The notes below the pieces were generated by a model, which saw only the letters and a list, made by a program, of their open reading frames with translations, had not been told where the DNA came from and made no database searches. A stretch of 64,000 nucleotides of DNA from contig NZ_SROX01000008.1 of the NCBI RefSeq assembly GCF_013141915.1, positions 232,636 through 296,635 of the forward strand, written 5' to 3'. This document shows positions 1-8,977 of this stretch, one piece after another (position 1 is the first letter of the stretch; every line of letters begins with the position of its first letter). The DNA comes from Cupriavidus necator (GTDB taxonomy: Bacteria; Pseudomonadota; Gammaproteobacteria; Burkholderiales; Burkholderiaceae). Both the position numbers and the translations under genes were made by a program.

Positions 1-1142
<1,142 letters not shown>

Positions 1143-1198
1143 TATTCTCTCCTCTTGAGCCAGCGCTATCCGCGCCGCTGCAATTCAACCTGAGGCCG

Positions 1199-1226
1199 AA
1201 ATGTGGCCGTCCGGGGGCTTTTCAAG
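1199..1226 (-). promoter_or_regulatory. Candidate heat-shock (sigma-32) promoter of dnaK
   Basis: On the minus strand a CTTGAAA box (1220-1226) is followed, after a 13-base spacer, by CCACATTT (1199-1206). This is close to the RpoH consensus CTTGAA / CCCCATnT. It lies about 57 bases upstream of the dnaK start, where a heat-shock promoter is expected. The assignment is by motif and position only. Confidence 0.6.
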
Positions 1227-1267
1227 GGCAGAACCGGCAAATCCGAGTAATTTTCTCGGTTTCTGCC
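1227..1267. terminator. Inverted repeat between the adenosyltransferase gene and dnaK
   Basis: Outer arms GGCAGAA (1227-1233) and TTCTGCC (1261-1267) enclose a second pair, CCGAG and CTCGG, around an AT-rich loop. It lies downstream of the adenosyltransferase gene and just upstream of the dnaK -35 box, so it could end the upstream transcript. It lacks a clear U tract and is not the CIRCE element. Confidence 0.4.
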
Positions 1268-1344
1268 CCCGGTCAACGGCGGGCGCCGCCGAAGCTTGAG
1301 CCGCCAGCGCTCACAAGCCGCATTTTGTTGCGGCTAAATTACTT

Positions 1345-1899
1345 TCAAGAAGCGTCGCGATCACGTTGCCAAAGCACGTCCGAGCCGCCGCCGGCCCGGT
1401 TCAGCACCCGCGCCAACACGAACATCAGGTCCGAGAGCCGGTTCAGGTACTGGCGCGGCGCCTCGTTGAGCGGCTCCGCCGCGCCCAGCGCCACCAGCGC
1501 GCGCTCGGCGCGCCGGCACACGGTGCGGCATACATGGGCCTGCGCCGCGGCGCGGCTGCCGCCAGGCAGGATGAATTCGGCCAGCCGTGGCAGGTTGGCG
1601 TTGTAGTCGGCCAGCCAGGTGTCGAGCTGCGCTACCTGCTCGGGCTTGAGCAAGGTGTAGCCCGGGATGGAGAGCTCGCCGCCGAGGTCGAACAGGTCAT
1701 GCTGGATATGCAGCAACGCGGCGCGCACGTCGGCGGGCAGGTCTTCGGTCAGCAGCACGCCGACGTGGCAGTTCAGCTCGTCCACGTCGCCGATCGTGGC
1801 GATGCGCAGGCTGTCCTTGCCGGTGCGGCTGCCATCGCCCAGGCCGGTGGTGCCGGCGTCGCCGGTGCGGGTGGCGATTTTCGACAGGCGGTTGCCCAT
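1345..1899 (-). CDS. PduO-type ATP:cob(I)alamin adenosyltransferase
   Basis: A 184-residue protein of the PduO/YvqK family, which transfers the adenosyl group of ATP to cob(I)alamin to make adenosylcobalamin. The N-terminal KIATRTGDAGTTGLGDGSR is the family ATP-binding signature. Later RAAAQAHVCRTVCRRAER and LNRLSDLMFVLAR match the conserved helices of the trimeric four-helix-bundle fold. The ATG at 1899 has a purine-rich stretch upstream (AAAAGGAGACCGG). It lies 200 bases upstream of dnaK on the same strand with no obvious functional link. The family assignment is firm; physiological use (for example methylmalonyl-CoA mutase) is not visible here. Confidence 0.93.
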   Translation of the reverse strand: MGNRLSKIATRTGDAGTTGLGDGSRTGKDSLRIATIGDVDELNCHVGVLLTEDLPADVRAALLHIQHDLFDLGGELSIPGYTLLKPEQVAQLDTWLADYNANLPRLAEFILPGGSRAAAQAHVCRTVCRRAERALVALGAAEPLNEAPRQYLNRLSDLMFVLARVLNRAGGGSDVLWQRDRDAS

Positions 1900-2196
1900 G
1901 CCGGTCTCCTTTTCAGCGGTTTGTCGTGGGGAAATGGCGCATTATCGCGCCAGAGCCGATCGATTTGCCATGCGCGCCTGCGCTGCCGCATCCCGGCCGG
2001 CGCGGGCCGCCGGCTTGTGCGGCTATCGGCCGGGCCGACGCCGCCGGAAGGTGCATGAGCCGCCGCGCGGCGTAGAATGCCGTTATTCGCCCATTCAACC
2101 GGGTCGCGCCCCCGCCTGCCTCCGTTGCCTCGACCGGAGCGCCCGCGCCGGCAGCATCGCCGGCCACCCCGCCGCGCCGACCCGCCGGAGACCCGC

Positions 2197-3627
2197 ATGA
2201 ACCACCCCACGCCGTCCACCTCGCTTGCCCGCCGTCCGCTGCCCGCCGCGCTCGGCGACGCCCTCGCGGCCCGCTTCGGCGAGCGCTTCACCACCTCCGC
2301 CGGCGTGCGCGAGCACCACGGCCGCGACGAATCGCCGTTCCCGCCGGCGCTGCCGGATGCCGTGGTCTTCGCCCACAGCACCGAGGAAGTGGCCGAGGTG
2401 GCGCGGCTGTGCAACCAGCATGGCGTGCCGCTGATCGCGTATGGCGCCGGCTCGTCGCTCGAGGGCCACCTGCTGGCGGTGGCCGGCGGCATCAGCCTGG
2501 ACCTGTCGCAGATGAACCGGGTGCTGGCGGTGCAGCCCGAGGACCTGACCGTGACCGTGCAGCCCGGCGTCACGCGCAAGCAGTTGAACCAGGAGATCAA
2601 GGACACCGGCCTGTTTTTCCCGATCGACCCGGGCGCCGATGCGTCGCTGGGCGGCATGTGCGCCACGCGCGCGTCGGGGACCAACGCGGTGCGCTACGGC
2701 ACCATGCGCGAGAACGTGCTGGCGCTGACGGTGGTGACCGCCGACGGCCGCGTGATCCGCACCGGCACGCAGGCGCGCAAGTCATCGGCGGGCTATGACC
2801 TGACCCGGCTCTTCATCGGCAGCGAAGGCACGCTGGGCATCATCACCGAGGTCACGGTGCGGCTGTACCCGCAGCCGGAGGCAATCTCCGCCGCGGTTTG
2901 CGCCTTTCCCAGCATGGGCAGCGCCGTGCAGGCGGTGATCCAGACCATCCAGCTAGGCGTGCCGGTGGCGCGCGTGGAATTCGTCGATGCGCTGGCGATC
3001 CGCGCCATCAACCGCCACGACAACCTGACCCTGCCGGAAACCCCGCACCTGTTCTTCGAATTCCACGGCACCGAGGCCGGCGTGCGCGAGCAGGCCGAGA
3101 CCGTCCAGCAGATCACCGCCGAGTACGGCGGGCAGGGCTTCGAATGGGCCACGCGCCCGGAGGACCGCAGCCGGCTATGGAACGCGCGCCATACCGCGTA
3201 CTTTGCGATGCTGCAGCTCAAGCCGGGCTGCAAGTCGGTCACCACCGACGTGTGCGTGCCGATCTCGCGCCTGGCCGACTGCGTCACCGAGACCGAGAAG
3301 GACCTGAACGCGTCCGCCCTGCCCTGCCCGATCGTCGGCCATGTGGGCGACGGCAACTTCCACGTGGCGATCCTGGTCGACCCCGACAAGCCCGAGGAAA
3401 TGGCCGAGGCCGAGGCCATCAACCAGCGCATCGTCGAACGCGCGCTGGCGATGGGCGGCACCTGCACCGGCGAGCACGGCGTGGGCCTGCACAAGCAGCG
3501 CTTCCTGGTGGAAGAGCACGGTGAAGACGCGCTGGACCTGATGCGCGCGATCAAGGACGCGCTCGATCCCAACCACATCCTGAACCCGGGCAAGATCTTC
3601 AGCGCCACGCGCGCCGGCGCGCAGTAA
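2197..3627 (+). CDS. FAD-linked D-lactate dehydrogenase-like oxidase
   Basis: A 476-residue flavoprotein of the GlcD/Dld family (FAD_binding_4 domain, then FAD-oxidase C-terminal domain). The FAD part shows PLIAYGAGSSLEGH and DPGADASLGGMCATRASG. The C-terminal domain shows GHVGDGNFH and GTCTGEHGVG, metal and substrate loops of D-2-hydroxyacid dehydrogenases. Similarity in length and motifs to cytochrome-linked D-lactate dehydrogenases suggests oxidation of D-lactate or a related 2-hydroxyacid to the keto acid. I chose the ATG at 2197; the open frame upstream has no recognisable family sequence. A LysR gene follows after 31 bases. The exact substrate cannot be read from sequence. Confidence 0.88.
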   Translation: MNHPTPSTSLARRPLPAALGDALAARFGERFTTSAGVREHHGRDESPFPPALPDAVVFAHSTEEVAEVARLCNQHGVPLIAYGAGSSLEGHLLAVAGGISLDLSQMNRVLAVQPEDLTVTVQPGVTRKQLNQEIKDTGLFFPIDPGADASLGGMCATRASGTNAVRYGTMRENVLALTVVTADGRVIRTGTQARKSSAGYDLTRLFIGSEGTLGIITEVTVRLYPQPEAISAAVCAFPSMGSAVQAVIQTIQLGVPVARVEFVDALAIRAINRHDNLTLPETPHLFFEFHGTEAGVREQAETVQQITAEYGGQGFEWATRPEDRSRLWNARHTAYFAMLQLKPGCKSVTTDVCVPISRLADCVTETEKDLNASALPCPIVGHVGDGNFHVAILVDPDKPEEMAEAEAINQRIVERALAMGGTCTGEHGVGLHKQRFLVEEHGEDALDLMRAIKDALDPNHILNPGKIFSATRAGAQ

Positions 3628-3658
3628 CGCCCCCGACGCGCAACGAAGGATGGCTTCC

Positions 3659-4540
3659 ATGTTCAACCGCGTGCCGCCGCTGCACTTGCTGATCGCATTC
3701 GAGGCCGCCGCGCGCCTGGGCAGCTTCGCGCGCGCGGCCGAGGAGCTGTCGGTCACGCCCAGCGCGGTCTCGCACCGTATCAAGAACCTCGAGGAGCTGT
3801 GGGGCGAAGACCTGTTCGTGCGCGCCAACGCCGCGCTGCGGCTGACCGCCGCCGGCACGCGCTACCTGCGCAACGTGCAGGACGCGCTCAAGTCGCTCAA
3901 TGAACTGGCGCGTCCGGAGTACAACAAGCTGCGCACGCGCCTGCGCGTGGCGATCCCGCCCACCTTCGGGCGCCAGCACCTGGTGCCGCGGCTGCCCGAG
4001 TTCGGCGCGCTCTATCCGCATATCGACCTCGAGCTGCACCTGGCGATCCCGTTCCTCGACGTCAAGGCCGAGGACACCGACGTCGAGATCCGCTACGGCA
4101 CCGGCCGCTACCCTGACCTGAAGACCACGCGGCTGCTGGTGGAACCGGTGTTCCCGGCGTGCGGTCGCGAATACTACGAGCGCGTCAACGGGCGCGCCAT
4201 CACGCGGCCCGAGCACCTGCACGGGCTGGTGCTGCTGCGCAGCCCGCTGGAGCCGTGGAAGCCTTGGTTCGAGACCGCCGGACTGGACTGGCCCGAGCCG
4301 CAGACCGGCCCGCAGTTCAACGACATCGGGCTGATGCTGGAAGCCATCGCCTCCAACCAGGGCGTGGCGCTGGTGCGCCAGCGCATGGCGCGGCACTGGC
4401 TGTCGCTGGGGCAGATGGTGCGGCTGCTCGATGTGGAATCGGTCTCGCCGCATGGCTACTACATCGTCGAGCGCGAACAGGCCCCGCTCAAGCCCGAGGC
4501 GCGTTATTTCGTCGACTGGCTGCTGAGCCTTGACTGGTAG
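3659..4540 (+). CDS. LysR-family transcriptional regulator (GcvA-like)
   Basis: A protein of about 293 residues with an N-terminal winged helix-turn-helix (PPLHLLIAFEAAARLGSFARAAEEL, then SVTPSAVSHRIKNLEE) and a LysR substrate-binding domain. The opening sequence and spacing resemble the GcvA subgroup. Two ATGs are possible. I prefer 3659, which has GAAGGA eight bases upstream and places the helix at the usual distance from the N-terminus; 3650 would add three residues. It sits between two flavin-dependent 2-hydroxyacid oxidase genes on the same strand, so it may control them. That role is inference from position. Confidence 0.88.
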   Translation: MFNRVPPLHLLIAFEAAARLGSFARAAEELSVTPSAVSHRIKNLEELWGEDLFVRANAALRLTAAGTRYLRNVQDALKSLNELARPEYNKLRTRLRVAIPPTFGRQHLVPRLPEFGALYPHIDLELHLAIPFLDVKAEDTDVEIRYGTGRYPDLKTTRLLVEPVFPACGREYYERVNGRAITRPEHLHGLVLLRSPLEPWKPWFETAGLDWPEPQTGPQFNDIGLMLEAIASNQGVALVRQRMARHWLSLGQMVRLLDVESVSPHGYYIVEREQAPLKPEARYFVDWLLSLDW

Positions 4541-4552
4541 GAGAACCGCCGC

Positions 4553-5101
4553 ATGGAAATCCGCCTGCTGACCCCGGCCGATGCCGCAGCCTTCCACGCG
4601 CTGCGCCTGCAAGGACTGGCGGAGGCGCCCGAAGCCTTTGCCGCCAGCCTTGAGGAAGAGCAGGAGCTGGCGCCGGAGGCCGTGGCGCAACGCCTGGCGC
4701 CGAGCGCGGACAAGGCCATGTTCGGTGCCTTCGCACCGGGTGCCGGCGGCGACGCGCCGGGCGGCCTGGTGGGCATGGTCGGGGTCATGCGCGAACCCCG
4801 GCGCAAGCACTGGCACAAGGCTTCGATCTTCGGCATGTACGTGGCGCCGGGCTGGCGCGAGCACAAGCTCGGCCGGGCGCTTATGCGGCGCGCGCTGCAG
4901 CAGGCCGCCGCCATGCCGGGGGTGCGCCAGGTCACGCTGTGCGTCAATGCCGGCAGCGCGGGCGCGGTGCGCTTGTACGAGTCGCTCGGGTTCGAGCGCT
5001 TCGGGCTGGAGCCCGATGCGTTGTACGTCGCGCCGCACTTCCACGACAAGCTCGACATGGTGCTGCGGCTGCCGGCCCCTGCCGCGCAGCCGGAACGCTG
5101 A
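4553..5101 (+). CDS. GNAT-family N-acetyltransferase
   Basis: A 182-residue acyl-CoA-dependent acetyltransferase. Motif A of the GNAT fold is visible as IFGMYVAPGWREHKLGRALMRRAL, with the acetyl-CoA pyrophosphate loop in the REHKLGRA segment. Motif B follows as LCVNAGSAGAVRLYESLGFERFG. It starts 12 bases after the LysR stop codon, so the two are probably cotranscribed. The acceptor substrate is unknown; proteins of this kind acetylate small amines, antibiotics or protein N-termini. No signal peptide or membrane segment. Confidence 0.87.
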   Translation: MEIRLLTPADAAAFHALRLQGLAEAPEAFAASLEEEQELAPEAVAQRLAPSADKAMFGAFAPGAGGDAPGGLVGMVGVMREPRRKHWHKASIFGMYVAPGWREHKLGRALMRRALQQAAAMPGVRQVTLCVNAGSAGAVRLYESLGFERFGLEPDALYVAPHFHDKLDMVLRLPAPAAQPER

Positions 5102-5332
5102 ACGCAGCGCCACCCTCCGGGGCCGCCGGTGCTACGCTGAAACCGGGGCCAGCGCACGCCCGGCCATGATGAGCATTTTTGATCGGCGTGCCATGCGGAA
5201 TTCACGTCCGGCGTGATGCCCGCGCCCGGTGCCCTGCGCTATAGTCAGCCGTCCTCCGCAGCCGGCCCTGCACCGCCGCGGCCGGCAGGCCGGGCCACGG
5301 CCGCCGCCCAGGAGACCCCACAGGAGTCGTTC

Positions 5333-6847
5333 ATGAATGCCCCGCACGAAGCCCAAACCCTCGCCGCCGGCAACGCCCAGGCCGCGGCTGACAGCCGCCG
5401 CGGCGCGCTGCTGGCCGGGCTGGCGCAGATCCTGCCCGACGCCGCGGTGCTGTGGAAGCCGGAAGACACCGTCCCCTATGAATGCGACGGCCTGGCCGCG
5501 TACCGCCAGGTGCCGATGGCGGTAGCGCTGCCCGACACCGAGGAGCAGGTCTGCGCCATCCTGCGGCTGTGCCACCAGTTGGGCGTGCCGGTGGTGCCGC
5601 GCGGCGCCGGCACCAGCCTGTCGGGCGGCGCCATGCCGATTGCCGAGGGCCTGGTGCTGTCGCTGGCCAAGTTCAAGCGGATCCTGTCGGTCGATCCTTA
5701 TTCGCGCACCGCGGTGGTCCAGCCGGGCGTGCGCAACCTGGCCATCTCGGATGCCGCAGCGCCCCACAACCTGTACTACGCGCCCGACCCGTCGTCGCAG
5801 ATCGCCTGCACCATCGGTGGCAACGTCAGCGAGAACTCCGGCGGCGTGCACTGCCTGAAGTACGGCCTGACCGTGCACAACGTGCTGCGCGTGCGCGCGG
5901 TGACGATGGCGGGCGAAGTGGTGGTGTTCGGCTCCGAAGCTCCCGACGCGCCCGGGCTGGACCTGCTGGCGGTGCTGATCGGCTCCGAGGGCATGCTGGC
6001 GGTGGTCACCGAGGTCACCGTGCGCCTGATCCCCAAGCCGCAGCTGGCGCAGGTGATCATGGCCTGCTTCGACGATGTCGAGAAAGGCGGCAACGCGGTT
6101 GCCGATGTGATCGCCGCGGGCATCATCCCGGCCGGGCTCGAGATGATGGACAAGCCTGCCACCGCCGCGGTCGAGCAGTTCGTGCACGCGGGCTATGACC
6201 TCGATGCCGCCGCCATCCTGCTGTGCGAGTCCGACGGCACGCCCGAGGAAGTGGCCGAGGAAATCGAACGCATGAGCGCGGTGCTGAAGGCATCGGGCTG
6301 CACCCGCATCGTGGTCTCGCAGAACGAAGCCGAGCGCCTGCGCTTCTGGAGCGGACGCAAGAACGCGTTCCCGGCGGCGGGGCGGATTTCGCCGGACTAT
6401 TACTGCATGGACGGCACCATCCCGCGCAAGCATATCGGCACGCTGCTCAAGCGCATCGAGGCCATGGAAGGCAAGTACGGCCTGCGCTGCATCAACGTAT
6501 TCCATGCCGGCGACGGCAACATGCATCCGCTGGTGCTGTTTGACGGCGGCGACGAGGACCAGTGGCACCGCGCCGAGCTGTTTGGCGCCGACATCCTGGA
6601 AACCTGCGTCGAGCTGGGCGGCACCGTTACCGGCGAGCACGGCGTGGGAGTGGAGAAGCTCAACTCCATGTGCGTGCAGTTCTCGACTGCGGAGCGCGAC
6701 GCCTTCTTCGGCGTCAAGGCCGCCTTCGACCCGGCGCGGCTGCTCAACCCCGACAAGGCCATTCCCACGCTGGCGCGCTGCGCGGAGTACGGCAAGCTGC
6801 ACGTGAAGAAAGGCCTGCTGCCGCATCCCGAATTGCCGCGCTTCTAA
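5333..6847 (+). CDS. glcD: Glycolate oxidase FAD subunit GlcD
   Basis: A 504-residue FAD-linked subunit of the membrane-associated glycolate oxidase (GlcDEF), which oxidises glycolate to glyoxylate and passes electrons to the respiratory chain. FAD-binding motifs are VPRGAGTSLSGGAMP and CTIGGNVSENSGG; the C-terminal domain has FHAGDGNMHP and GTVTGEHGVGVEKL. I chose the ATG at 5333, preceded by AGGAGTCGTTC; the longer open frame has no family similarity. glcE and glcF follow but are separated from glcD by a potassium channel gene. In a Calvin-cycle organism this enzyme would recycle glycolate from RuBisCO oxygenation; that context is inferred. Confidence 0.95.
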   Translation: MNAPHEAQTLAAGNAQAAADSRRGALLAGLAQILPDAAVLWKPEDTVPYECDGLAAYRQVPMAVALPDTEEQVCAILRLCHQLGVPVVPRGAGTSLSGGAMPIAEGLVLSLAKFKRILSVDPYSRTAVVQPGVRNLAISDAAAPHNLYYAPDPSSQIACTIGGNVSENSGGVHCLKYGLTVHNVLRVRAVTMAGEVVVFGSEAPDAPGLDLLAVLIGSEGMLAVVTEVTVRLIPKPQLAQVIMACFDDVEKGGNAVADVIAAGIIPAGLEMMDKPATAAVEQFVHAGYDLDAAAILLCESDGTPEEVAEEIERMSAVLKASGCTRIVVSQNEAERLRFWSGRKNAFPAAGRISPDYYCMDGTIPRKHIGTLLKRIEAMEGKYGLRCINVFHAGDGNMHPLVLFDGGDEDQWHRAELFGADILETCVELGGTVTGEHGVGVEKLNSMCVQFSTAERDAFFGVKAAFDPARLLNPDKAIPTLARCAEYGKLHVKKGLLPHPELPRF

Positions 6848-6867
6848 GCCCCATCCCCGAACCCGCC

Positions 6868-7797
6868 ATGCCCGAGAATCCCCGCCGGCGCCAGCACCAG
6901 GAAGCGGTCGTGCGCCAGCGCCTGGGCCAGCCCGAGGCCGGCTGGCGCCAGCGCTGGTACACCATCATCTTCGAGGCCGACACCCGCGAGGGGCGCAGCT
7001 TCGATGTCGCGCTGCTGATCGCCATCGTTGCCAGCGTGATGATCGTGATGCTCGACAGCCTGCCGGCGATGAGCCAGCGGCTGGGCGGGGCCTTCACGGC
7101 GCTGGAATGGATGTTCACGCTGCTGTTCACGGCGGAGTACGCCATGCGCATGCTGGTGGTGCGGCGACCGTGGCGCTATGCGCTGAGCTTCTACGGCATC
7201 ATCGACTTCATCTCGATCATGCCGACCTGGCTGGCGTTCTTCGTGCCGGAACTGCATTTCCTGATCGACGTGCGCCTGCTGCGGCTGATGCGTGTGTTCC
7301 GGATCCTGAAGCTGACCGTGTACTTCGAGGAAGCCGAGATCCTGTACCGCGCGCTGGTCAACAGCCGGCGCAAGATCTTCGTGTTCCTGGCCGCGGTGTT
7401 CATCATCACCGTGATCCTCGGCACCGTGATGTACGTGGTCGAAGGCCCCGAACACGGCTTTCACAGCATCCCGGTCAGCATGTACTGGGCGGTGGTGACG
7501 CTGACCACCACGGGCTTCGGCGACATGGTGCCCAAGACGGCGCTGGGGCAGTTCATCACCTCGCTGACGATCCTGCTGGGCTACGGCATCATCGCCTTTC
7601 CCACCGGCATCGTGGGTGCCGAGCTGGCCGCCAGCATCATGAAGCGGCCCCTGACGACGCGCAGCTGCACCCATTGCCTGACCGAAGGGCACGAGCCCGA
7701 CGCGCAGTATTGCAAGCACTGCGGCAGCCGGCTGCCGGACTATCAGAACGACCGGCCTGAAGTCCCGGGCGGCCGCGATGGCCCGACCGGCCCCTGA
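6868..7797 (+). CDS. Voltage-gated potassium channel-like ion transporter
   Basis: A 309-residue six-helix ion channel of the Kv type. Hydrophobic segments lie near residues 45-62, 75-97, 106-127, 171-191 and 225-250. A voltage-sensor S4 with regularly spaced arginines (RLLRLMRVFRILK, residues 136-148) precedes the pore. The selectivity filter TTTGFGD (213-219) predicts K+ selectivity. The cytoplasmic C-terminus has two CxxC pairs (267/270 and 282/285), a likely zinc ribbon. It starts 20 bases after glcD and ends 36 bases before glcE, on the same strand, so it is apparently part of the glc transcript. Why a channel should be there is unknown. Confidence 0.9.
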   Translation: MPENPRRRQHQEAVVRQRLGQPEAGWRQRWYTIIFEADTREGRSFDVALLIAIVASVMIVMLDSLPAMSQRLGGAFTALEWMFTLLFTAEYAMRMLVVRRPWRYALSFYGIIDFISIMPTWLAFFVPELHFLIDVRLLRLMRVFRILKLTVYFEEAEILYRALVNSRRKIFVFLAAVFIITVILGTVMYVVEGPEHGFHSIPVSMYWAVVTLTTTGFGDMVPKTALGQFITSLTILLGYGIIAFPTGIVGAELAASIMKRPLTTRSCTHCLTEGHEPDAQYCKHCGSRLPDYQNDRPEVPGGRDGPTGP

Positions 7798-7833
7798 GCC
7801 TCGCCAGAACCCTCCTTCCCATTTCGCCCGACT

Positions 7834-8937
7834 ATGCAAGCCACCCTCGACGCCTTCCGCGACGCCGTCCGGCAAGCCACCGAATACCGCACCCCACTGC
7901 GGCTGCGCGGCGGCGGCAGCAAGGACTTTTACGGCCAGCCGCCGCAAGGCCAGCTGCTGGACACGCGCGCCTACACCGGCATCGTCGACTACGACCCGGC
8001 CGAACTCGTGATCACCGCGCGCTGCGGCACGCCGCTGGCCGAGATCGAAGCCGCGCTGGCGGAAAAGCGCCAGATCCTGGCATTCGAGCCGCCCCATTTC
8101 GCGCTGCCCGGCCAGCCCGCCAGCGCGACGCTGGGCGGCGCCGTGGCCGCCGGGCTGTCCGGCCCGCGCCGGCAATCGGTAGGCGCGTTGCGCGACTTCG
8201 TGCTGGGCGCGCAACTGATGGATGGCCGCGGCGAGGTGATGGACTTCGGCGGCCAGGTGATGAAGAACGTGGCGGGCTATGACGTGTCGCGGCTGCTGGC
8301 GGGATCGCTCGGCACGCTGGGGCTGATCCTGCAAGTGTCGGTCAAGGTGCTGCCGGCACCGTTCGACGAGGCCACGCTGCGCTTCGAGATGGCGCAGGCC
8401 GAAGCCATCCGGCAACTGAACCAGTGGGGCGGCCAGCCGCTGCCGCTGGCGTCTTCGGCGTGGCATGCGGGAGTGCTGCATGTGCGCCTGTCCGGCGCCA
8501 GTGCCGCGGTGCGCGCGGCCTGCGCGAGGCTGGGCGGCGAACACCTGGACCCGGCAGCAGCTGCCACGCTGTGGCAAGCGCTGCGCGAGCAGACCCACCG
8601 GTTCTTCGCGCCGGCACAAGCCGGCCGCGCGCTGTGGCGCCTGGCGGTGCCGCCCGTGGCCGCGCCGCTGGCGCTGCCGGGCGAACAGCTGGTCGAATGG
8701 GGCGGCGGCCAGCGCTGGTGGCTGCCTGAAGAAGACTCTGCCCGGGCCGACGCCGACAGCGTGCGCGCGGTGGCCCAGGCCGCCGGCGGCCATGCCACGC
8801 TGTTTCGCAACGGCGACAAGTCGATGGGCGTATTCACGCCGCTGGCGTCGCCGCTGGCGGCGATCCACCGCCGCCTGAAAGAAACCTTCGACCCGGCCGG
8901 CATCTTCAACCCGCAGCGCATGTACCCCGGGCTCTGA
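7834..8937 (+). CDS. glcE: Glycolate oxidase subunit GlcE
   Basis: A 367-residue second flavin-binding-type subunit of glycolate oxidase. It has a shorter FAD_binding_4 domain (LRLRGGGSKDFYG near residue 25, ATLGGAVAAGLSGPRR, and DFGGQVMKNVAGYDVSRLLAGSLGTLG) and ends with FDPAGIFNPQRMYPG. Length and order before glcF match GlcE. It is required with GlcD and GlcF for activity in Escherichia coli. The spacing of 36 bases from the channel gene and 40 bases to glcF supports one operon. Confidence 0.94.
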   Translation: MQATLDAFRDAVRQATEYRTPLRLRGGGSKDFYGQPPQGQLLDTRAYTGIVDYDPAELVITARCGTPLAEIEAALAEKRQILAFEPPHFALPGQPASATLGGAVAAGLSGPRRQSVGALRDFVLGAQLMDGRGEVMDFGGQVMKNVAGYDVSRLLAGSLGTLGLILQVSVKVLPAPFDEATLRFEMAQAEAIRQLNQWGGQPLPLASSAWHAGVLHVRLSGASAAVRAACARLGGEHLDPAAAATLWQALREQTHRFFAPAQAGRALWRLAVPPVAAPLALPGEQLVEWGGGQRWWLPEEDSARADADSVRAVAQAAGGHATLFRNGDKSMGVFTPLASPLAAIHRRLKETFDPAGIFNPQRMYPGL

Positions 8938-8977
8938 GCCCGCAGGTCCAGAAAACCAGGCCCAACTTCCCCACACC

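Noticed and set aside
1227..1267. CIRCE element for HrcA control of dnaK
   Set aside because: The arms do not match TTAGCACTC / GAGTGCTAA; a sigma-32 promoter fits better.
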